A stretch of DNA of 38,851 nt, taken from contig CACZMA010000003.1 in the NCBI GenBank assembly GCA_902782125.1, forward strand, positions 151,429-190,279, written 5' to 3'. The notes under the pieces are model-generated. The model worked only from the letters and a program-made list of their open reading frames with translations, was not told where the DNA came from and searched no databases. The stretch comes from Oscillospiraceae bacterium. Lineage in GTDB: Bacteria; Bacillota; Clostridia; Saccharofermentanales; Saccharofermentanaceae. This document shows positions 33,697 to 38,851 of this stretch, piece after piece. Position 1 is the first letter of the stretch, and each line of letters begins with the position of its first letter. Both the position numbers and the translations under genes were made by a program.

Positions 33697-34476
33697 TTAC
33701 AGCTGTGAGAGAACATCCATAACGCCGTTCTCGTCGTTGGTAAAACGGGTGATGTGACGGGCAGTCTTCTTAAGGTCGGGATGAGCATTTGCCATCGCGT
33801 AAGACTCGCCGGCTTCTGCGAGAAGCGTCATGTCGTTAAGGTAATCTCCAAAGGCTGCGGTCTCTTCACGGGATATGCCGAGATGCTCTCTTACAAACTT
33901 GAGTGCGGCTCCCTTCTCGACGGATGAATTCGCTATGTCGATCCAGCTGTATCCGGACAGCAGAGCAGTAAGTCCCTCTTTACGTCCGGGCAGGCTGTTA
34001 TAGACTTTCTCTGCTTCGAAGTTTGCTACAAATATTGCTATTTTGAGCACACGGTCTTTGGCAGCACAGCTCCTCAGATCGTCGTTATATTCGATGCGGG
34101 CATAGTACTTCGTCGATTCTTCCTTTGCCTGTCCGCCGATGTGCCTGACATACGCGCTCTCAAGTCCGCAGACCAAAGGTTCGCATACCGCATCTCCGGG
34201 GAATTCATCCAGGATCTCCATAACGTCTTCGGTCTTCATGGCATCGACCTTGATGATCTCGCCGGCGTGAGCGATCACGGCACCGTTCTCCGCGATATAC
34301 CAGAGCCTGTCCGCGATCTCGCTGAACTGCTGCATCAGGGTATAGAGCTGCCTGCCGCTTGCAAGGCACACGTTGATATTGGGATGTGATTTGACCCAGG
34401 CGGGAAATCCTTCGGGAAAATTCTTGTCGGAATCGAGGAGCGTTCCGTCAAGATCTAATGCTATCAGTCTTATCAT
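33697..34476 (-). CDS. HAD-superfamily phosphatase (Cof type)
   Basis: The 259-residue protein carries DLDGTLLD (nucleophile Asp and acid/base Asp, motif I), a Cof-type C2 cap, and AFGDYLNDMTLL (motif IV, metal-binding Asp pair), which define the Cof/YbiV group of sugar-phosphate phosphatases. The substrate cannot be predicted. The ATG at 34476 is chosen because motif I normally lies a few residues from the start; a TTG ten codons upstream is less likely. No Shine-Dalgarno sequence precedes this ATG (the bases are ATCCCCC), and an extended -10 box TGCTACAAT lies only seven bases upstream. It is not obviously linked to the xylan genes. Confidence 0.85.
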   Translation of the reverse strand: MIRLIALDLDGTLLDSDKNFPEGFPAWVKSHPNINVCLASGRQLYTLMQQFSEIADRLWYIAENGAVIAHAGEIIKVDAMKTEDVMEILDEFPGDAVCEPLVCGLESAYVRHIGGQAKEESTKYYARIEYNDDLRSCAAKDRVLKIAIFVANFEAEKVYNSLPGRKEGLTALLSGYSWIDIANSSVEKGAALKFVREHLGISREETAAFGDYLNDMTLLAEAGESYAMANAHPDLKKTARHITRFTNDENGVMDVLSQL

Positions 34477-34483
34477 GGGGGAT

Positions 34484-34492
34484 ATTGTAGCA
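34484..34492 (-). promoter_or_regulatory. Extended -10 box next to the HAD start codon
   Basis: On the minus strand TGCTACAAT (34484-34492) is an extended -10 element. It ends seven bases before the ATG at 34476; the -35 region is poor (TGAATA). The position implies a leaderless or nearly leaderless mRNA. Confidence 0.45.
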
Positions 34493-34547
34493 CGAATACA
34501 AAACAAATATTCACGGATTTAGGAAAACATGATAAAAGCATACATGA

Positions 34548-34575
34548 TATAATTTTTTATATTTTCTAAGGAGGG
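34548..34575 (+). promoter_or_regulatory. -10 box and strong ribosome binding site of the lar operon
   Basis: TGATATAAT, an extended -10 element with TATAAT at 34548-34553, precedes AAGGAGGG (34568-34575), which is seven bases before the ATG at 34583. No clear -35 box is seen. Confidence 0.55.
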
Positions 34576-34582
34576 AACATAT

Positions 34583-34948
34583 ATGGCATGTTTTCTTGTA
34601 CCCACAACTGAAGCGATCGTTACTACTGTTATAAAGCATCAGGCAGATAAGGCCGGTGCACAGAATCCTTTCCTCAGACACATGAACTGGCTTAACAACA
34701 TGCTCTGGGGCGGCAGTGCTCTCCTTGCTTTCGAGCATGTATGGCACGGCGAAGTAACACCCTGGTTCCCGTTCCTCACCAATGCTGCAAATCCCGCAGA
34801 TGCTGCAGAGATGCTGCACGAGATGGCTACGAGCGGCGTCGCGATGGCGCTTCTGGTCACTGCCGTCTGGGTCGGCATGGTGCTTATCGCCACTGCGATA
34901 GAGAAGAAGAAGGCTCCTGCTGCCGCTGTGGAAGGAGAGGCCAAATGA
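34583..34948 (+). CDS. Small membrane protein heading the lar operon
   Basis: The 121-residue protein begins MACFLVPTTEAIV, contains two likely helices (about 38-52 and 87-110) and ends in a Lys/Ala-rich tail. Three histidines lie in the loop regions (KHQ, FEHVWHGE), which might contact metal, though this is speculative. I do not recognise a family. The gene has the strongest ribosome binding site of the operon, and its stop overlaps the next ATG by four bases. Its place at the head of the larEBC operon suggests a role in nickel or substrate movement, or in the process that needs the nickel-pincer cofactor. Confidence 0.7.
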   Translation: MACFLVPTTEAIVTTVIKHQADKAGAQNPFLRHMNWLNNMLWGGSALLAFEHVWHGEVTPWFPFLTNAANPADAAEMLHEMATSGVAMALLVTAVWVGMVLIATAIEKKKAPAAAVEGEAK

Positions 34949-35256
34949 CACTGCTTATTACTTTCTTTGCTGCTATCATCACAACCATCATCTGGTATAA
35001 CTCCAAGATCGACCGTAAGCTCGGCTCGCTGATGCTCATGTACTGGGGCGCATCTCTCATGTGGCTCGTTGACGCTGTCGTTGAGTACATCGAGGTCGGT
35101 GCGGAGTTCTTTACTCCCGCTGCATCCGATATGCTGAACGATGCGTTCCTCGGCATCTCCGTAGTCGCACTCGGAATGTTCATCTGGCTCGTCATCCTTC
35201 TTATCAAGGATCCGTCGGGCAAGGTAAAGGCAATGCTCGCAGGCACATCAAAGTAA
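34945..35256 (+). CDS. Second small membrane protein of the lar operon
   Basis: The 103-residue protein has three hydrophobic segments (about 1-17, 27-46 and 66-88) and acidic residues between them (VDAVVEYIEVGAEFF). No family is recognised. The ATG at 34945 overlaps the stop of the preceding gene (ATGA); the longer reading frame upstream lies over that gene and is rejected. Three bases separate its stop from larE. The tight packing implies that this protein, its upstream neighbour and LarE are made together, perhaps as a two-part membrane complex. Confidence 0.68.
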   Translation: MTLLITFFAAIITTIIWYNSKIDRKLGSLMLMYWGASLMWLVDAVVEYIEVGAEFFTPAASDMLNDAFLGISVVALGMFIWLVILLIKDPSGKVKAMLAGTSK

Positions 35257-35259
35257 TGA

Positions 35260-36072
35260 ATGGATAACTTATCAGACATCAGAAACAAAGAAGCTGCGCT
35301 CACAGCGTACATCAAGGCCGCCGGTAAACTGGCGGTCGCTTTTTCAGGCGGAGTGGATTCCACATATCTCGCATACAAAGCACATGAGGTGCTGGGAGAT
35401 AACGCTCTTGCCGTCACCATAAGATCGCAGGTGCTCATCGATGAGGACTTCGAGTGGACCGTGGATTTCTGCAAGGACTACGGCATTAAGCAGGTCGTAA
35501 TAGAATGCGACGTCTTCGACTCGGAGCAGTTCGAGAACAACCCTCCGGACAGATGCTATTACTGCAAGAAGATGGATTTCGATGCCATCCTGAAGGCTGC
35601 CGCAGAGCGCGGGATAACGGTGGTCGCAGACGGCAGCAACGTGGACGATACGGGAGATTACAGACCCGGCATGCGCGCCATGGCCGAGCTCGGTATCGTA
35701 AGCCCTCTCAAGGAAGCAGGCCTTACCAAGAATGACATCAGGCAACTGTCCAAAGAGGCGGGGCTTCCGACATGGGATAAGCCCGCGGCTGCGTGTCTTG
35801 CTTCGCGTTTTGCATACGGAGAGAAGATCACGACCGAAGGCCTGATCCGCGTCGCGAACGCAGAGAAGTTCATAAGAGACCTGGGCTTCAGAGGAATACG
35901 CGTGAGGGTTCACGGCAATCTCGCCAGGATAGAGGTCGCACCTGATGACAAGGGCAGGTTCCTCCTCAAGGCGGATGAAGTTACCGCCAGGCTCAAGGAG
36001 CTCGGCTTCTCCTATGTGACGATGGATCTCAAAGGTTACAGGACCGGAAGCATGAACGAGGTGCTGGGATGA
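35260..36072 (+). CDS. larE: LarE, sulfur transferase for the nickel-pincer cofactor
   Basis: The 270-residue protein converts the carboxylates of pyridinium-3,5-biscarboxylate mononucleotide to thiocarboxylates, after adenylation by ATP. SGGVDST near the N-terminus is the PP-loop for ATP. The family segment PAAACLASRFAYGEKIT holds the cysteine equivalent to the sacrificial one in Lactiplantibacillus LarE. RCYYCK adds a CxxC pair; I recall that LarE proteins with extra cysteines can carry an iron-sulfur cluster and act catalytically, which would need checking. It overlaps larB by four bases and starts three bases after the preceding gene. Normal length. Confidence 0.93.
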   Translation: MDNLSDIRNKEAALTAYIKAAGKLAVAFSGGVDSTYLAYKAHEVLGDNALAVTIRSQVLIDEDFEWTVDFCKDYGIKQVVIECDVFDSEQFENNPPDRCYYCKKMDFDAILKAAAERGITVVADGSNVDDTGDYRPGMRAMAELGIVSPLKEAGLTKNDIRQLSKEAGLPTWDKPAAACLASRFAYGEKITTEGLIRVANAEKFIRDLGFRGIRVRVHGNLARIEVAPDDKGRFLLKADEVTARLKELGFSYVTMDLKGYRTGSMNEVLG

Positions 36073-36815
36073 ACGATATCAGAGACCTCCTTGAGAGGGT
36101 CAAGGCCGGAGAGATAACTCCCGAGGAAGCGGAAGCGCAGCTTAAGATAAAGCCTTTCGTAGACCTCGGGTTTGCAAAGCCCGATACGCACAGAGGACTC
36201 AGGCAGGGCGTGCCCGAAGTTATATACGGCGCAGGCAAGTCGCCGGAACAGATAAAGCAGATCGCAGATGCGCTTATGGAAGCAGGCCAGAAAACGGTCA
36301 TCGCGACGAGAGTCGATGCGGACAAAGCATCCTGCCTTGATATGACAAAGTACTACGACGTCGCACGCATCGGCGTGTTCGGCGAGATCCCCTCCCCTGA
36401 TACGGACGGGACCATAGTGATCCTGACCGGAGGCACATCCGATCTTCCCGTCGCAGAAGAAGCCGCGGTAACGGCAGAGCTTCTCGGCAATAACGTGACA
36501 AGACTTTACGACGTGGGCGTCGCGGGCATACACCGCCTCCTTGCCCACACAGAAGAGATAATGAACGCCAAGGTAATAATCGCGATCGCCGGAATGGAAG
36601 GCGCACTCGCATCTGTCGTCGGCGGCCTTGCAGACTGCCCCGTCATCGCAGTTCCGACGAGCGTCGGATACGGCGCTTCTTTTGAAGGACTGGCAGCACT
36701 GCTGTCGATGCTCAACTCCTGCGCGAGCGGCGTATCGGTCGTCAACATCGATAACGGTTTCGGCGCGGGATACCTCGCCGGCATGATCAATCACATCGGA
36801 GGAAAGACCACATGA
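36069..36815 (+). CDS. larB: LarB, first enzyme of nickel-pincer cofactor synthesis
   Basis: The 248-residue protein carboxylates and hydrolyses nicotinic acid adenine dinucleotide to pyridinium-3,5-biscarboxylate mononucleotide. It resembles AIR carboxylase (PurE) in its C-terminal half: GGTSDLPVAEEA, DVGVAGIHRLL, GMEGALASVVGGL and PTSVGYGAS. The N-terminal part (LLERVKAGEITPEEA, HRGLRQGVPEVIYG) is specific to LarB. Four-base overlaps with larE and larC on either side show tight coupling. Confidence 0.95.
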   Translation: MNDIRDLLERVKAGEITPEEAEAQLKIKPFVDLGFAKPDTHRGLRQGVPEVIYGAGKSPEQIKQIADALMEAGQKTVIATRVDADKASCLDMTKYYDVARIGVFGEIPSPDTDGTIVILTGGTSDLPVAEEAAVTAELLGNNVTRLYDVGVAGIHRLLAHTEEIMNAKVIIAIAGMEGALASVVGGLADCPVIAVPTSVGYGASFEGLAALLSMLNSCASGVSVVNIDNGFGAGYLAGMINHIGGKTT

Positions 36816-38023
36816 AGACTCTGTATCTCGAATGCAACATGGGCGCCGCAGGAGACATGCTCACGGCAGCGCTTGCGGACCTTACGGGCAACAGGGAAGC
36901 CTGCGAGGCGGAACTCAACGCACTGGGCATCCCCGGTGTCACCTTCGATCTTCAGGTATCCGCGAAATGCGGTATCGTCGGCGTGCACTCCGATGTCAGG
37001 GTAAACGGCGTGAGCGAGGGCGAGGAGCATGTGCATGCACACGAGCATGAACATTCGCATGATCACGACCATGAACATCATCACGAGCATGAACACGAGC
37101 ACCACCATCACCACACGTCGATGCATGACATCGAGCACATCATTGGTGATCTTGCTATCCCGTCCAAAGTCAAAGAAGATGCCGTATCGATCTACAAGCT
37201 CATTGCTGATGCAGAGAGCAAGGCACACGGCCGTCCCGTAGAAGAGATACACTTCCACGAAGTCGGCGCGATGGACGCAGTCGCAGACATCGTTGCCGTA
37301 TGTTATCTGATGGATAAGATCGCACCTGACAGAGTGATCGTCTCCCCCATCCACGTCGGCTATGGTGAAGTAAAGTGTGCGCACGGCATCGTGCCTGTTC
37401 CCGCACCTGCAACGGCAGCCATACTTGAAGGTGTTCCCGTAAGTGCGGGTCACATCGAAGGCGAACTCTGCACACCGACAGGCGCGGCTCTCCTGAAGCA
37501 CTTTGCAGATGAGTTCGGCCAGATGCCGGAGATGAGCATAAGCAAGACCGGATACGGTATGGGAAGGAAAGATTTCGAGCAGGCAAACTGTGTGAGAGCG
37601 ATGCTCGGTGAGGCTGCCGGATCTATTGCCGATGATACGCCCGACCGCATCGCGGAACTTAAGTGCAACCTGGATGACATGACAGGCGAAGACATCGCTT
37701 ATGCGACAGGCGTTCTCATGGATGCAGGTGCGCTCGACGTGTTCACGACCGCCATCGGCATGAAGAAGGGCCGCCCCGGGATAATGCTGACTGTGCTGTG
37801 CAGGACCTCCGACAAGGAGAAGTTTGCAAAGCTGATCTTCGAGAACACGACGACGATCGGCATACGTTACCTCGAAGAGTCGCGCTATATTCTGAAGCGC
37901 ACCGAAGATACGGCTCACTCCAGGTTCGGCGACGTGCGCATGAAGGTCACCGAAGGCTACGGAGTAAAGCGTGCGAAGCCCGAGTACGATGACATTGCCG
38001 GGATAGCAGACAGAGAGGTGTAA
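36812..38023 (+). CDS. larC: LarC, nickel insertase with a histidine-rich region
   Basis: The 403-residue protein inserts Ni2+ into the pincer cofactor in a CTP-dependent step. It starts with LYLECNMGAAGDMLTAAL, typical of LarC, includes HFHEVGAMDAVADI and ends with the LarC2 part (ECNLDDMTGED-like KCNLDDMTGED, RYLEESRYIL). Between about residues 71 and 110 it has 20 histidines, mostly alternating with Glu or Asp, a likely nickel store or sensor. In Lactiplantibacillus plantarum larC is split into two frames joined by frameshifting; here it is one uninterrupted frame. It follows larB with a four-base overlap. Confidence 0.95.
   Translation: MKTLYLECNMGAAGDMLTAALADLTGNREACEAELNALGIPGVTFDLQVSAKCGIVGVHSDVRVNGVSEGEEHVHAHEHEHSHDHDHEHHHEHEHEHHHHHTSMHDIEHIIGDLAIPSKVKEDAVSIYKLIADAESKAHGRPVEEIHFHEVGAMDAVADIVAVCYLMDKIAPDRVIVSPIHVGYGEVKCAHGIVPVPAPATAAILEGVPVSAGHIEGELCTPTGAALLKHFADEFGQMPEMSISKTGYGMGRKDFEQANCVRAMLGEAAGSIADDTPDRIAELKCNLDDMTGEDIAYATGVLMDAGALDVFTTAIGMKKGRPGIMLTVLCRTSDKEKFAKLIFENTTTIGIRYLEESRYILKRTEDTAHSRFGDVRMKVTEGYGVKRAKPEYDDIAGIADREV
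37024..37128 (+). repeat. Low-complexity histidine-coding repeat in larC
   Basis: Repeats of GAGCAT, GAACAT and CACCAT-like hexamers code for the histidine-rich stretch. Length may vary between strains by slippage. Confidence 0.7.
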
Positions 38024-38029
38024 TGCGGA

Positions 38030-38689
38030 ATGGATTATCCCTATCTTACAGGGTTTATCATCTTCATGGTACTGCTGGCAGTCGCGGTAGGAGTCGTATC
38101 TTATTTTGTGATCAAAAAGTACCCGAAGACGTACTGGATCTTCAATCACGTCCTGATCTTATATCCGTACTACTACATGCTGGTCATCGCTGTCCCACTG
38201 ATCCTGAACGGAGGAATGGAAGGCTTTGACGGAGAATCTGCGTTTGTGGGAGAGATCCTCGTGTTCCTCGTCAATCCGATCAGTCTCGGAGTGCTAGTCG
38301 CGGATTTTGTAACAAATGCGAAGGGGCACGTTCCGCCTGAGAAACTCGCCAAGCTCAATATGATAATCAAGCTGGTGCACATACCCGCATATATAATCCA
38401 CTTCATCCTTGGTGCGCTCGGCAGCCTTGCCAGCGTCTGGGGTATCGGATTCGTTCTCTGGGCGATCATCATCGATCTCATTACGATCGCTCTGTCCGGC
38501 ACGCATATGCTGTCGTGCGTGATCAGCATCATAAAGCATAAGGCAGCCAACACCGCGATCTCCGTCGTGGCAGCGATCCTGTCTTACATCTACTGCATTG
38601 ATGTGGTCGTGGCCATCGTGTATTACGTCTATATCAGGAATCTGAAGCCGTCTCAAAAGCAGGAGACGGAGGAATTGCCGGCGGACTAA
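38030..38689 (+). CDS. Multi-pass membrane protein of unknown function after larC
   Basis: The 219-residue protein has about six helices (near residues 6-28, 38-58, 70-90, 108-130, 132-152 and 172-198) and a polar tail rich in Glu and Gln. I do not recognise a family. A GAGAGGTG site lies before the ATG at 38030, seven bases after larC stops, so it belongs to the lar operon. LarD in Lactiplantibacillus is an aquaglyceroporin; this protein shows no NPA motifs, so it is not that. A role in lactate, nickel or other transport is possible but unproven. Confidence 0.72.
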   Translation: MDYPYLTGFIIFMVLLAVAVGVVSYFVIKKYPKTYWIFNHVLILYPYYYMLVIAVPLILNGGMEGFDGESAFVGEILVFLVNPISLGVLVADFVTNAKGHVPPEKLAKLNMIIKLVHIPAYIIHFILGALGSLASVWGIGFVLWAIIIDLITIALSGTHMLSCVISIIKHKAANTAISVVAAILSYIYCIDVVVAIVYYVYIRNLKPSQKQETEELPAD

Positions 38690-38745
38690 CGGTTGCCGCC
38701 GGAAAAGTCTTCAAATTGTTCTTCTTTTTGCTTCGGTTGAAGACT
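38678..38745. repeat. Two inverted repeats after the lar operon
   Basis: CCGGCGG (38678-38684) and CCGCCGG (38696-38702) form a GC-rich hairpin over the stop codon, without a following T-run. AGTCTTCAA (38706-38714) and TTGAAGACT (38737-38745) form a second hairpin. Together they may end the operon. The remaining bases to 38851 are AT-rich and show no gene. Confidence 0.45.
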
Positions 38746-38851
38746 ATTTAGAAGAAGTCTTGGTCAAGTCCTAAATTGTGTGTAAATTCATTTTCCTCAA
38801 ATGCTTTTCCCATTTGTTGGTTGTTATGCTATTTCTTTCATGTTTTGTAAC

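Noticed and set aside
34741..34944. N-terminal extension of the second small lar-operon membrane protein
   Set aside because: The extension overlaps the preceding gene in another frame and is Arg/Cys-rich, while the ATG at 34945 overlaps the upstream stop in the usual coupled manner.
36791..38149. 452-codon open frame on the minus strand opposite larC
   Set aside because: It lies wholly over larC and larB ends, has no ribosome binding site, and its product shows low-complexity mirror composition of the histidine repeat. larC is a clear family member on the other strand.

Overview
The window looks like chromosomal DNA of a low-oxygen, fibre-degrading Gram-positive bacterium of the Clostridia. 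The signs are strong AGGAGG-type ribosome binding sites, lipoprotein signal peptides, LplB/LplC-type sugar permeases, a FeoA-FeoB fusion, a uronic-acid pathway and a nickel-pincer (lar) operon. Base composition is moderate (estimated by eye near 50% GC). The genus cannot be fixed from the sequence; a gut or rumen lineage is an inference from the xylan genes. I see no insertion sequence, phage, CRISPR array, tRNA or rRNA. No gap exceeds about 170 bases, so the window is almost entirely coding.

Layout. (1) 1-5136: a cell-envelope locus. A partial YidC/Oxa1-like gene on the minus strand diverges from a CDP-glycerol glycerophosphotransferase-like gene, which overlaps an 873-residue fusion of a YidC-like insertase, a multi-helix middle part and a sulfatase/LtaS-like domain. 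(2) 5139-6465: an SGNH hydrolase coupled to an NrtR-type Nudix/winged-helix regulator. (3) 6591-9584: a small unknown protein, glmS, a short tandem repeat, a strong terminator, a small cysteine protein and a STAS-domain protein. (4) 9720-12337: a metallophosphoesterase coupled to an unusual cytosolic ParB-like/BMP-type ligand-binding fusion. (5) 12428-14767: FeoA-FeoB iron transporter. (6) 14881-33594: a glucuronoxylan and glucuronate utilisation locus. (7) 33697-34476: a HAD phosphatase. (8) 34583-38689: two small membrane proteins, larE, larB, larC and another membrane protein, closely packed on one strand.

The xylan locus reads as one pathway. A surface lipoprotein GH10 xylanase cuts glucuronoxylan. 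An LplA/B/C-type transporter (no ATPase in the window) imports the acidic oligosaccharides. A cytosolic GH115 glucuronidase and an SGNH esterase remove glucuronate and probably acetyl groups. UxaC, UxuB, UxuA, KdgK and KdgA take glucuronate to pyruvate and glyceraldehyde 3-phosphate. A GntR/FCD regulator sits beside uxuA-uxuB. A shared palindrome close to CTAGTATACTAG overlaps the predicted -10 boxes of uxuA, the transporter operon and kdgA, with a weaker copy between the esterase and yesL, so the locus looks like a single repressor-controlled regulon.

Most worth following up: the YidC-sulfatase fusion with its divergent paralogue and the glycerophosphotransferase, the soluble ParB-BMP fusion, the regulon motif, the lar operon that begins with two unknown membrane proteins and has no larA nearby, and two genes whose -10 box lies so close to the start codon that their mRNAs are probably leaderless.
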